A stretch of DNA of 64,000 bases from Acidimicrobiales bacterium. GTDB lineage: Bacteria; Actinomycetota; Acidimicrobiia; Acidimicrobiales; Aldehydirespiratoraceae. Numbering within the stretch: position 1 is the stretch's first letter; each line of letters opens with the position of its first letter. Positions 8,486-18,114 of this stretch are shown piece by piece. Below the pieces are notes generated by a model that was not told where the DNA came from, did not search any database, and saw only the letters and a program-made list of their open reading frames with translations. The translations under genes were made by a program, and so were the position numbers. The stretch is from NCBI GenBank assembly GCA_029246685.1, contig JAQWMR010000010.1, positions 496,001 through 560,000 of the forward strand, given 5' to 3'.

Positions 8486-9262
8486 TCAGCCCTCGAAGGA
8501 TGCGAGCGCCGCGAGCGCCGCCTTGGCGAGCTCGGGGCGGCACACGAGGAGGTCCGGGAGGTACGGGTCCTCCTGGTTGTAGAGCAGCTCGCTGCCGTCG
8601 AGGCGGCTGACATGGCAGCCGGCGGCCGCAGCAACGGCGACAGGCGCACAGGAGTCCCACTCGTACTGGCCGCCGCTGTGGGCATAGATCTCGCACTCGC
8701 CGCGGATGACGGCCATCGTCTTGGCGCCGGCGGATCCCATCTCGACGAGGTCGGCACCGAGCGCCTCGGCCACATGGGTCGCGGCTACGGGTGGGCGGCT
8801 CCGGGAGACGATGATGCGGGGCGGGTTCGCCGGGCTCTCGCTGAGCGCAGCTGGGGCCGCGGTCGAGAGCACCATCTCGAGCGCGGGCAGCGCGACGGCA
8901 CCGGCGATCGGTCGGTTGTTCTCGACGAGGGCGACGTGGACGGCCCAATCCGTGCGCGGCACTTCGGAGAACTCGCGCGTGCCGTCCAGCGGATCCACGA
9001 TCCACGTGCGTTCGGCGGAAACTCGGGCGGTGTCGTCCCTCCCTGTCGAACCGCTGCCCTCCTCACTGAGGATCGCGTCGCCAGGCCGCGCGGCGAACAA
9101 CCGCTCCATCAGCAGCTCATGCGCCTCGCGGTCGCCCTCGGCCTTGAGCACGGCGGGCGGCGTGTCTTCGGCGTGGAGCCGGGCGCGGAGATCGACGAGG
9201 AGTCGACCGGCCTCCTCAGCCAGGTCGGCCGCGAGCTGATGGTCTTCGGGAGTGGCAGGCAT
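8486..9262 (-). CDS. cysQ: 3'(2'),5'-bisphosphate nucleotidase, CysQ-like
   Basis: The 258-aa protein belongs to the inositol-monophosphatase superfamily with the Li+-sensitive metal-binding motifs in order: EEGS near residue 68, WIVDPLDGT (residues 87-95) and the C-terminal YEWDSCAPVAVA (W-D-x-x-A). In CysQ these residues bind Mg2+ ions and hydrolyse PAP to AMP or PAPS to APS, relieving the inhibition of sulfotransfer reactions. It is divergent from cysD, cysN and cysC, 92 bases away, which strongly favours the sulfur role over inositol phosphate hydrolysis. The ATG lies 6 bases after GACACT. A HisN or inositol-phosphatase activity is the alternative. Confidence 0.88.
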   Translation of the reverse strand: MPATPEDHQLAADLAEEAGRLLVDLRARLHAEDTPPAVLKAEGDREAHELLMERLFAARPGDAILSEEGSGSTGRDDTARVSAERTWIVDPLDGTREFSEVPRTDWAVHVALVENNRPIAGAVALPALEMVLSTAAPAALSESPANPPRIIVSRSRPPVAATHVAEALGADLVEMGSAGAKTMAVIRGECEIYAHSGGQYEWDSCAPVAVAAAAGCHVSRLDGSELLYNQEDPYLPDLLVCRPELAKAALAALASFEG

Positions 9263-9354
9263 CTGTTCAGTGTCTCGGTTCTGGCGGTGTCGGGGCGTCG
9301 GCCAGAGGACTCATTTCGGAAAGGCGCCGGACGACCGTAACATTGACCCCGTCT

Positions 9355-10260
9355 ATGGCATATGACCTGACCCACCTACGCCAGCTCGAAGCGGAATCGA
9401 TTTACATCTTCCGTGAAGTGGCTGCCGAGTTCGAAAACCCGTGTCTACTATTCTCCGGCGGCAAGGACAGCATCGTCATGCTCCGGCTCGCCGAGAAGGC
9501 GTTCTGGCCGGCGAAGCTGCCCTTCCCGGTGATGCACGTCGACACGGGCCACAACTTCCCCGAGGTGCTCGAGTTCCGCGACAAGCGGGTGTCCGAGCTG
9601 GGCGCGCGTCTCGTTGTTGCGTCCGTGCAGGATGCGATCGACTCTGGCAAGGTCGTGGAAGAGACCGGATCACGCGCCAGTCGGAACCGGCTGCAGACCA
9701 CTGCGTTGCTCGACGGCATCGCCGAGCATCGCTTCGATGCGCTCTTCGGCGGCGCTCGTCGCGACGAGGAGAAGGCCCGGGCCAAGGAGCGCGTCTTCTC
9801 GTTCCGTGACGAGTTCGGCGCTTGGGACCCGAAGAACCAGCGTCCGGAGCTGTGGAGCCTCTACAACGGCCGCATCAAGCAGGGTGAGCACATCCGCGTG
9901 TTCCCGATCTCGAACTACACCGAGCTCGACATCTGGCAGTACATCAAGGAAGAGGGGATCGAGATCCCCAACGTCTACTTCTCTCATGAGCGTGAGGTGT
10001 TCGAGCGCGACGGCATGCTGCTGTCGACCGGCGACTTCATCACGCTGATGGACGACGAGGAGCCGTTCATGGAGACGGTCCGCTACCGCACGGTCGGTGA
10101 CATGAGCTGCACCGGCGCCGTTGAGTCCTCCGCCGACACGATCGACAAGATCATCGACGAGGTCGCCGTCACCCGGATCACCGAGCGAGGCGCCACACGT
10201 GCCGACGACCGGGTGTCCGAAGCCGCCATGGAAGATCGCAAGAAGGAGGGGTACTTCTAA
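9355..10260 (+). CDS. cysD: Sulfate adenylyltransferase subunit 2
   Basis: CysD is the catalytic ATP sulfurylase subunit, which adenylates sulfate to APS with help from the GTPase CysN. The 301-aa protein has the PP-loop CLLFSGGKDSIVML near residues 28-41, then FPVMHVDTGHNFPE and the family stretch GGARRDEEKARAKERVFSFRD. The end LPD-type tail is replaced by EDRKKEGYF, normal for the family. I choose ATG 9355 (product begins MAYDLTHLRQ) rather than the TTG at 9343, because homologs begin close to this Leu-x-x-Leu-x-x-Leu helix. The stop overlaps the cysN start (TAATG), which indicates translational coupling in a cysDNC operon. Confidence 0.96.
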   Translation: MAYDLTHLRQLEAESIYIFREVAAEFENPCLLFSGGKDSIVMLRLAEKAFWPAKLPFPVMHVDTGHNFPEVLEFRDKRVSELGARLVVASVQDAIDSGKVVEETGSRASRNRLQTTALLDGIAEHRFDALFGGARRDEEKARAKERVFSFRDEFGAWDPKNQRPELWSLYNGRIKQGEHIRVFPISNYTELDIWQYIKEEGIEIPNVYFSHEREVFERDGMLLSTGDFITLMDDEEPFMETVRYRTVGDMSCTGAVESSADTIDKIIDEVAVTRITERGATRADDRVSEAAMEDRKKEGYF

Positions 10261-11516
10261 TGGAGATGCTCCGATTCGCAACAGCGGGCTCCGTCGACGA
10301 CGGCAAGTCCACCCTCATCGGCCGTCTGCTCTACGACACGAAGACGATCTTCGAGGACCAGTTGGAGGCCGTCGAACGGGCGTCCATTCAGATGGGCGCC
10401 GAGTACACGAACCTGGCGCTCCTCACCGACGGTCTACGGGCCGAGCGGGAGCAGGGCATCACGATTGATGTCGCCTACCGCTACTTCGCCACGCCAAAGC
10501 GCAAGTTCATCATCGCCGACACGCCCGGCCACACGCAGTACACCCGCAACATGGTCACCGGTGCCTCCACCGCAGACCTCGCCATCGTGCTGCTCGATGC
10601 CCGAAAGGGTGTGCTCGAGCAATCCAAGCGCCACTCGTTCCTGGCCTCGTTGCTGCGGATCCCGCACCTCGTCCTCGCGGTGAACAAGATGGATCTCGTC
10701 GACTACGACCAGAAGCGGTTCGAAGAGGTCAAGGACGAGTTCCGCGACTTCGCCTCGAAGCTCGACATCGCGGACCTGATGTTCATCCCGGTCTCGGCCC
10801 TGCATGGCGACAACGTCGTGGATCGCTCCGAGAACATGGGCTGGTACGAGGGTCCGTCGCTGTTGCATCACCTCGAAGAGGTCCACATTGCGTCGGACCG
10901 CAACCACATCGACACTCGGTTCCCGGTCCAGTACGTGATCCGGCCGCAGTCCGATGAGTACCACGACTATCGCGGCTACGCAGGCACGATGGCCGGCGGC
11001 GTTCTTCGCCCCGGCGACGATGTCGTCGTGCTCCCGTCCGGGTTCCAGTCGACCGTCAAGTCGATCGAGACGCTCGACGGCCCGCTCGACGAGGCGTTTG
11101 CCCCGATGGCCGTCACCGTGCGGCTCAACGACGAGATCGATATCTCCCGCGGCGACATGATCGTCCGGGCGAACAACCAGCCGGAGGTGTCACAAGACAT
11201 CGACGCGATGGTGTCGTGGATGAACGAGCGTTCGCCGCTAACCACCAGCTCGAAGCTGGTGATCAAGCACACCACTCGCACCACCAAGGCGGTCGTCAAG
11301 GACCTCAGCTACATGCTCGACATCAACTCGTTGCACCGCAACGAGTCGGCCACGGAGCTGAAGCTCAACGAGATCGGCCGGGTGCAGCTCCGTACCCAGA
11401 CGCCGCTCTTCTTCGACGAGTATCGACGCAACCGCGAGACGGGCAGCTTCATCCTCGTCGACGAGGTGTCCAACGTGACCGTCGGCGCCGGCATGATTCT
11501 CGGCGAGTCGACCTAG
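10260..11516 (+). CDS. cysN: Sulfate adenylyltransferase GTPase subunit
   Basis: CysN is the EF-Tu-like GTPase that drives APS formation by CysD. GTPase boxes are visible: G1 GSVDDGKST (residues 10-18), the G2 region EREQGITIDVAYRYF, G3 DTPGH, and G4 NKMD, followed by the translation-factor-like beta-barrel domains to residue 418. The protein stops there, so unlike the CysNC fusions of many actinobacteria the APS kinase is a separate gene three bases downstream. Start and stop are coupled to cysD by a TAATG overlap. Expected location is the cytoplasm in a complex with CysD. Confidence 0.96.
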   Translation: MEMLRFATAGSVDDGKSTLIGRLLYDTKTIFEDQLEAVERASIQMGAEYTNLALLTDGLRAEREQGITIDVAYRYFATPKRKFIIADTPGHTQYTRNMVTGASTADLAIVLLDARKGVLEQSKRHSFLASLLRIPHLVLAVNKMDLVDYDQKRFEEVKDEFRDFASKLDIADLMFIPVSALHGDNVVDRSENMGWYEGPSLLHHLEEVHIASDRNHIDTRFPVQYVIRPQSDEYHDYRGYAGTMAGGVLRPGDDVVVLPSGFQSTVKSIETLDGPLDEAFAPMAVTVRLNDEIDISRGDMIVRANNQPEVSQDIDAMVSWMNERSPLTTSSKLVIKHTTRTTKAVVKDLSYMLDINSLHRNESATELKLNEIGRVQLRTQTPLFFDEYRRNRETGSFILVDEVSNVTVGAGMILGEST

Positions 11517-11519
11517 CCC

Positions 11520-12116
11520 GTGCCGGAGAAGCAGAGCCCGAACGTCGTCTGGCATCCGGGCCATCTCTCGCAGGCCGAGCGCTGGAGCGCGATCGGCCAT
11601 CGGGGCGCGACTGTCTGGTTCACCGGGCTTTCCGGTTCGGGCAAATCCACCGTCGCGACCGCAGTCGAGAAGGCGCTGCTCGAAGCCGGGCGCCCCTGCT
11701 ACGTCCTCGACGGGGACAACGTCCGCATGGGCCTCAACGGCGACCTCGGCTTCTCCGCCGAAGATCGCGACGAGAACGTTCGTCGCGTCGCAGAAGTCGG
11801 GCGGCTCTTCGCTGACGCCGGCGTCGTCGCCCTGATCCCGCTCGTGTCGCCCTACCGCGCCGCCCGCGACAATGCCCGTGCCCTCCACGATGCGGCCGAT
11901 GTGCCCTTCCACGAGGTCTTCGTCGACACGCCCATCGAGCTCTGCGAACAACGCGACCCCAAGGGTCTCTACGCCAAGGCGAGGGCCGGTGAGATCAAGG
12001 GCTTCACCGGCATCGACGACCCCTACGAGGAGCCCGAGGCTCCCGAGCTCGTTCTCGTCCCCGCTGACGGCGACGCCGACGCGATGGCCGCGACGGTCTT
12101 GGAACTGCTCGGCTAG
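11520..12116 (+). CDS. cysC: Adenylyl-sulfate kinase (APS kinase)
   Basis: The 198-aa product carries the P-loop GLSGSGKST (near residue 38) and the APS kinase signature YVLDGDNVRMGLN, then DRDENVRRVAEV and FVDTPIELCEQRDPKGLY. It phosphorylates APS to PAPS. The GTG start at 11520 follows the cysN stop by three bases, so it is the last gene of the cysDNC operon. No APS/PAPS reductase or sulfite reductase is present in this window. The local genes therefore show PAPS synthesis and, through divergent cysQ, recycling; whether PAPS feeds assimilation or sulfotransferases cannot be decided here. Confidence 0.95.
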   Translation: MPEKQSPNVVWHPGHLSQAERWSAIGHRGATVWFTGLSGSGKSTVATAVEKALLEAGRPCYVLDGDNVRMGLNGDLGFSAEDRDENVRRVAEVGRLFADAGVVALIPLVSPYRAARDNARALHDAADVPFHEVFVDTPIELCEQRDPKGLYAKARAGEIKGFTGIDDPYEEPEAPELVLVPADGDADAMAATVLELLG

Positions 12117-12139
12117 TCGGGTGTGGTTGACTCGACGGT

Positions 12140-12598
12140 GTGACCGACGCCGCGCCCCCTCCACCGCCCTCACCTTCGAACAACCCACCTCCCGGCTGGT
12201 ACCCGTCCACCCCTGGCAGCCAGGCGTACTGGGACGGGACCGCATGGACCGGCGATGTCGCTCCGCTCGCCTCCGCCTCGGTGAGCGATGAGAAGACGTG
12301 GGCCGTGCTCACCCACCTCAGCGTCTTCCTGCTCTCCTTCGTGGGCCCGCTCGTGGTGTACCTGATCAAGCGCGACGAGTCACCGTTCCTTCGCGCGCAT
12401 GCCGCCGCGGCGCTCAACCTTCAGATCACGCTCTTCATCGCCGCGATCGTGAGCGTCATCCTCATTCTCGTTATCATCGGGATCTTCATGATCCTCGCGG
12501 TGATCGTCATCGGGATCGTCTACCCGATCGTCGGCGCGGTCGCCGCGGGCCGCGGCGACTACCCTAACCTCCCGGGCGTCATCAGCTTCGTCAGCTGA
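12140..12598 (+). CDS. DUF2510/DUF4870-type small membrane protein
   Basis: The 152-aa protein starts with a Pro-rich cytoplasmic segment (residues 1-20), then a short DUF2510-like motif GWYPSTPG...YWDGTAWTGDV. After this come three hydrophobic segments matching the DUF4870 pattern: TWAVLTHLSVFLLSFVGPLVVYLI, an RDESPFLRAHAAAALNLQ loop, and a very Ile/Val-rich helix pair. It is a polytopic inner-membrane protein of unknown role, found as a single gene in many actinobacteria. GTG 12140 is the first start after the cysC stop, 23 bases downstream, and could be read from the same transcript. Confidence 0.8.
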   Translation: MTDAAPPPPPSPSNNPPPGWYPSTPGSQAYWDGTAWTGDVAPLASASVSDEKTWAVLTHLSVFLLSFVGPLVVYLIKRDESPFLRAHAAAALNLQITLFIAAIVSVILILVIIGIFMILAVIVIGIVYPIVGAVAAGRGDYPNLPGVISFVS

Positions 12599-12619
12599 GC
12601 AGGCTGCTGGGCGGCCGGC

Positions 12620-12709
12620 CTAGTGGCGAGGTCGATTGCGATTGATCAGCCACGCGATCGGCAGCGCGGTTAGCGCCCCGAGAACACTGGCGATGAGAAA
12701 CGGGGCCAT
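12620..12709 (-). CDS. Possible tiny single-span membrane protein, start uncertain
   Basis: The 344-base gap 12599-12942 has no long gene. On the minus strand a frame ending with TAG at 12620-12622 encodes a convincing membrane helix (FLIASVLGALTALPIAWLIN) and a basic tail NRNRPRH. From ATG 12709 it gives 29 aa; from GTG 12733, 37 aa. The frame stays open without a canonical start far upstream. A GTC at 12823 sits 7 bases after TAACGA, which looks like a leaderless start with a changed third base; from there it would be 67 aa with a Cys at ALSCLDED. It may be a decayed small gene. The function is unknown. Confidence 0.25.
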   Translation of the reverse strand: MAPFLIASVLGALTALPIAWLINRNRPRH

Positions 12710-12942
12710 GGCTTGTCCGCTGGCGTACGCCACCCCTTCGCTTGTGTCGACCAGTGGCTCGGCGTTGGGCCAGAGGTCTTCATCGAGACACGAGAGGGCC
12801 GGAACCTCCCGGCCAGAGGCGACGGTGGGGTCGTTAGAGTCGCCGATGGTCGCACGACCGCGCAGCGGCTTGTCAGGCGAGCGATCGACGAGGGCGTTTC
12901 GATCGCGTCCTTGACCCGACTCGCGGAGTGGTGAGCGACGAG

Positions 12943-14638
<1,696 letters not shown>

Positions 14639-14640
<2 letters not shown>

Positions 14641-15409
14641 GGCGCAGGAATCTATCGGCGCAGGCTCAGTGCCTGGCGTTGAGAGCCGCCGGTTCGTTGC
14701 GTTCGTCGGCGTGCGCCGCCTGCTCGCAATCCTCATTCTCTCGGTCGCGGTCGGCCCACTTGCGAGTGCCCCGGCGGGTGCGCAGGCACCGGGAGGGCTC
14801 GCGGCGTGGGTCGAAATCGGTGAGGAGCACGAGCTCACCTGGACGGTTCCGGCGGTGGACGACGACCGAACAGGCGTCGCGTTGCAGATGCCGGTGGGTA
14901 TGACCATCGTGAGCGCGTCGGCCGAACCAGGTGGCGCGTGCGGGCCGTCGGGGACCTACTTCGACTGCGGGTTCGGTATCGGCCCGGGCGGCGAGATCTC
15001 GATCGTCGTCGCGGCGACGCAGCCACTCGTCCTGGCCCCGATCGAGGTGACCGGTTACGCGTACCGCGAGTTTGCGTTCCAGCTCGCCTATGTCGTCTCC
15101 ACGTATGAGCTCGCCGCAGCCGACTGCGCGATCGTTCACGCGGTCGCCGGGTCGTTCGGCATGGATGCGGCCGACCTTCTCGTTCACGCGTCGTCGTTCC
15201 TGGCTCCGTATGCGGCGAACGCGCCGAGGGCGGCAGCTCGCAGCCTGCCGGTGGAGTCTTGTGAGATCGAGTTGGTCTTCCCGGTCGAGCAACGCGCCGA
15301 GATCGAAGGGGCGCTGATCGAACACGGTCTGTCGCCCGATGACTGGGCAACCGCGGTCGGCGAGTGGATCGTCGCGGTGATCCGCGCCCTCGTCGCCGCG
15401 TCAGCCTGA
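14639..15409 (+). CDS. Secreted hypothetical protein
   Basis: This is an unrecognised 256-aa protein with a clear signal peptide: RRLLAILILSVAVGPLASAPAGAQA, cleavage near AQA-PG, followed by a beta-rich domain with one CGPSGTYFDC cysteine pair and a helical C-terminal half containing two more Cys (ADCAI and VESCEI). The ATG at 14639 overlaps the divergent ettA start, so a promoter would have to lie inside ettA. The GTG at 14711 gives a textbook signal peptide beginning VRRLLAI and may be the true start. The end overlaps the convergent NYN gene by 9 bases. It is probably exported to the cell surface or medium. Confidence 0.65.
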
Positions 15410-16582
15410 CGAACGACGGCTCGCCTTTTTCGTTGAGCGCGCCGCCGACTTCTTCGCCGTTCCGGACGCCTTCGACGCCGACTTCTTGGCTGTCCGCCGG
15501 GCCGGAGCCTTCTTCTCCGTGCCAGCTGTCGCCGCAGACTTCTTCGCGGCCGACTTCCGTGGCGCCGACTTACTCGCAGTCTTCTTCGCGGTGGTCTTCT
15601 TGGTCGTGCTCGCTTGCGACTTCTTGGCTGTGCCTGCCTGAGACTTCTTCGCGGTGCGTCCACGTGCCTTCTTGGCGGGGCGACTCGGCGCACCCGGCGC
15701 CGGGGTCAGGCCGGCGTCGACTCCGTAGCGCTCGTCGTCGAACCGGTGGACGATGAAGTCCATGGTCGTTCCGATGTCGACGACGTCACGAGCTTTGGTG
15801 GGGGCGGGATCTCCCAACAGCTGGTTAGGGAGGTAGACGACGATGTCGTCCACGGACCCGTATGCGCCGTGCGAGGAAAACCGGTCGACGGTGGCGGCGA
15901 TCGTGGACCCGACGGGGTAGTCGGAACGGAATCGCTTCCAGCTCTTGGCGTCGTTGCTTCCGTCGTCCGAGGCGGGTGCCGGCGGCGGAGCAGCGTCGGC
16001 CTTCGACCGGCGGCTCGTCCTCGCCGCCTTGGTGGTCTTTGTTGCCTTGGCGGCAGTCTTCTTGGCTGTGCTTGCCCGCGCCTTCTTGGCCGGCTTCGGG
16101 TCGGCAGCGGTCTTCCGGCTGGCTGAGGTCGCGCGACGACTGACCGGACCACGAACGGGGGAGCGGGGGACGTAGACCCATCCCACACCGGGGACCGGTT
16201 TGCCGCCGATGAGCCGTCCTTCGTCGAAGAGCCAATCGAAGGTGCCGTGAAACTCTTGGAACGAATCGTTCGAGAACACGACCGCGCCGGCTCGGTTGGC
16301 GACCTCGAGAATGAACGTGTCGCCGCGGCCGATGACGCCTGCAGGCGGCGTGATCATCTCGTTGTCGTCGATCGCGGTGCGCGCAGCCTTCGTCTCGGAC
16401 TTGGCGACCCGGTGTTCGAACGTTGCGTCGACGATCACGGTGACGTGGGTGAATCCGTACTCGTCGCGGATCGCGGCAACCGCTTCGCGTAGCTGGGCGA
16501 GGCTCGGCTCCTTACGGCCTTCGGTTGCAAGGTTGGATCCGTCGATGACGGCATGGGTTGGGGCAGCGGCGCCTCTCGACAT
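15401..16582 (-). CDS. NYN/PIN-type ribonuclease domain fused to an S1-like domain and histone-H1-like tail
   Basis: The 393-aa protein has three parts. Residues 8-130 match the Zc3h12a-like NYN/PIN nuclease fold: AVIDGSNLA, VTVIVDATF, GRGDTFILEVA and VVFSNDSF supply the expected acidic residues. Residues about 205-290 resemble an RNA-binding S1/OB-type domain (YPVGSTIAATVDRFSSHGAYGSVDDI). Joining and following these are low-complexity Lys/Ala/Thr segments of KKxAAKK and TAKKS repeats like histone H1 or actinobacterial HupB tails, covering about 150-200 and 300-393. It is likely a nucleic-acid-associated RNase. The domain calls are by eye; the start at 16582 is the only good one. It is divergent from a HAD gene. 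Confidence 0.75.
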   Translation of the reverse strand: MSRGAAAPTHAVIDGSNLATEGRKEPSLAQLREAVAAIRDEYGFTHVTVIVDATFEHRVAKSETKAARTAIDDNEMITPPAGVIGRGDTFILEVANRAGAVVFSNDSFQEFHGTFDWLFDEGRLIGGKPVPGVGWVYVPRSPVRGPVSRRATSASRKTAADPKPAKKARASTAKKTAAKATKTTKAARTSRRSKADAAPPPAPASDDGSNDAKSWKRFRSDYPVGSTIAATVDRFSSHGAYGSVDDIVVYLPNQLLGDPAPTKARDVVDIGTTMDFIVHRFDDERYGVDAGLTPAPGAPSRPAKKARGRTAKKSQAGTAKKSQASTTKKTTAKKTASKSAPRKSAAKKSAATAGTEKKAPARRTAKKSASKASGTAKKSAARSTKKASRRSSG

Positions 16583-16605
16583 GCTGGTCAGTCAAGCACG
16601 CGCCC

Positions 16606-16611
16606 TAGGGT
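16606..16611 (+). promoter_or_regulatory. -10 hexamer TAGGGT for the HAD gene (leaderless)
   Basis: TAGGGT is followed by exactly six bases and the GTG start at 16618, so the transcript should begin at or within a base or two of the start codon. No Shine-Dalgarno is present. Confidence 0.6.
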
Positions 16612-16617
16612 GCACCC

Positions 16618-17265
16618 GTGATCACGGCAGTACTGTTCGATTTCGGCGGCGTCATCCTGTCGAGCCCCTTCGACGCGTTCAACGCGTACGAGGCAGAGGC
16701 CGGCCTCGCGAAGGACACCGTCCGCACCATCAACGCGACCAACCCGGACGTCAACGCGTGGGCTCGCTTCGAGCGTGGCGAACTCGACCCCGCCGGCTTT
16801 GTCGGAGTGTTCGAGGAAGAGGCGACTGCACTGGGTCACGAGGTCGACGCCCGGCGGGTGTTGGAGTCGCTGCGGGGCTACGTCCGCCCCGAGATGGTCG
16901 AGGCGCTGCGGCGTTGCGGTGAGCGATTGAAGACCGCTTGCCTCACGAACAACTTCAGGGACTCACTGGTTGATCCAGCACAGGGCGATCCGGAGGAGGG
17001 CACCCGCAGCGATATCGACGGGATCATGGCGATGTTCGACGAGATCGTGGAGTCGAGCGTGGTCGGCGTGCGCAAGCCGGAGCCGCGGTTCTATGAGATC
17101 GCGTGTGAACGGTTGGGCGTGGCGCCCGAGGATTGCGTGTTTCTCGACGACCTCGGGATCAATCTCAAGCCGGCGAAGGCCATGGGGATGACCACGATCA
17201 AGGTCGTAGACCCGGCGGTGGCGCTCGCTGAGCTCGAAGAGGTCGTCGGGTTCCCAGTGGGATGA
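16618..17265 (+). CDS. HAD-superfamily hydrolase
   Basis: This 215-aa HAD phosphatase-like protein has motif I at the N-terminus (VLFDFGGVI; the second acid is replaced by Gly, as in the epoxide-hydrolase/ACAD10-like HAD branch), motif II LTNN (residues 102-105), the motif III Lys in GVRKPEP and motif IV FLDDLG. Proteins with DFGGV at motif I lack the second Asp and may be weak phosphatases, haloacid-type hydrolases or have other chemistry. The helical cap lies between motifs I and II. The GTG start is leaderless by position. It is monocistronic, between the NYN and satD genes. Confidence 0.85.
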   Translation: MITAVLFDFGGVILSSPFDAFNAYEAEAGLAKDTVRTINATNPDVNAWARFERGELDPAGFVGVFEEEATALGHEVDARRVLESLRGYVRPEMVEALRRCGERLKTACLTNNFRDSLVDPAQGDPEEGTRSDIDGIMAMFDEIVESSVVGVRKPEPRFYEIACERLGVAPEDCVFLDDLGINLKPAKAMGMTTIKVVDPAVALAELEEVVGFPVG

Positions 17266-17270
17266 TGGTA

Positions 17271-17340
17271 TTCGTCAGTTGTAACTTAACTGACGAAAAT
17301 CGATATCTACTCTTGTGATGACGTAAATCGTCAGTATAGT
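17271..17340 (+). promoter_or_regulatory. Nested palindromes and -10 of the satD-like gene
   Basis: An AT-rich island holds a perfect 10-bp inverted repeat, TTCGTCAGTT (17271-17280) and AACTGACGAA (17288-17297), and a second palindrome TGACG-N5-CGTCA (17319-17333). The same CGTCAGT half-site recurs at 17329-17335 and runs into TATAGT (17335-17340), the likely -10, with GTG 17348 seven bases further on. The two palindrome centres are 42 bp apart, four helical turns. This is the layout of a cooperative operator overlapping a promoter. The downstream protein has its own HTH and could be the autoregulator. Confidence 0.65.
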
Positions 17341-17347
17341 GGTCATC

Positions 17348-18052
17348 GTGCCACTCGCTGAGTCGACCCCTCCGGGATACGCCGCCGTCCTGATCGACGT
17401 CGTCCGTTCGCGCTCGCATCCTGATCGGGGCGCGCTGGAGCACGACATCGCTGTCGCACTTGCCGCCGTCAACGGACGGGTGCATTGCCTCGATCCGCTC
17501 ACGGCGACGGTGGGCGACGAAGTCCAAGGCATCTACCCGACGCTGCGCGACGCCGTGCGCGCGGTCGTGGAGGTCCGGCTCGAGCTCGTCGGCAATGTCG
17601 ACCTTCGCGCCGGCATCGGATGGGGCGACATCGTCGTCTACGACCCGGATCGAGCGCCTTTCGGCCAGGACGGCCCCGCCTGGTGGTCGGCGCGCGCCGC
17701 GCTTGACCGGGTGGCGGCATCCACCCCCCGGCGGGGCTACGCCGCGCACATGGGCGTGGACATCGCCGTGCCCGCCGACCAGCCCACCGAGCGCGGCGGC
17801 CTCCCGGATCCGTTGCCCATCGACGTGCAGCCGCTCGTTGTCGTGGTCGGGTTACTGGCGCTGTTCGATCGTGCCATCGCCTCGCTCGACCGAGTGGAGG
17901 CGCGGATCGTGCTCGGTGATCTGCACGGCGCCACCACCGACGCTCTGGCCGAGGAGATCGGCCTCACCCCGAGCGCGATCTCGCAGCGGCGAACTCGCAA
18001 CCGGTTGCGCGAAGTTGTCGCGGCAGTGCGAGCGTTGGACACTGCAGCATAA
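17348..18052 (+). CDS. SatD-family protein with C-terminal HTH
   Basis: The 234-aa product has an N-terminal SatD-like domain: YAAVLIDVVRSR, TVGDEVQGIYPTLRDAV, DLRAGIGWGD and the diagnostic DGPAWWSARAAL segment. The last 60 residues form a sigma-region-4/LuxR-like helix-turn-helix (ALAEEIGLTPSAISQRRTRNRL). SatD family members are widespread but poorly characterised. The GTG at 17348 is preferred over the GTG at 17339 because the latter lies inside the TATAGT -10. The stop (TAA, 18050-18052) touches the open frame of the next, membrane-protein gene. Presence of an HTH and of nested palindromes upstream suggests autoregulation; this is inference. Confidence 0.75.
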   Translation: MPLAESTPPGYAAVLIDVVRSRSHPDRGALEHDIAVALAAVNGRVHCLDPLTATVGDEVQGIYPTLRDAVRAVVEVRLELVGNVDLRAGIGWGDIVVYDPDRAPFGQDGPAWWSARAALDRVAASTPRRGYAAHMGVDIAVPADQPTERGGLPDPLPIDVQPLVVVVGLLALFDRAIASLDRVEARIVLGDLHGATTDALAEEIGLTPSAISQRRTRNRLREVVAAVRALDTAA

Positions 18053-18114
18053 CCTCGCTCGCGATCGTCCTTCTCTCTGTCGGCATCGGCGATCTGACGC
18101 ACGGGCTCGCCGGC

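Noticed and set aside
8439-9005. N-terminal extension of the UbiB-like frame (to 707 aa)
   Set aside because: The extension is antisense to cysQ, Arg/Pro-rich, and homologous length is reached from GTG 8438.
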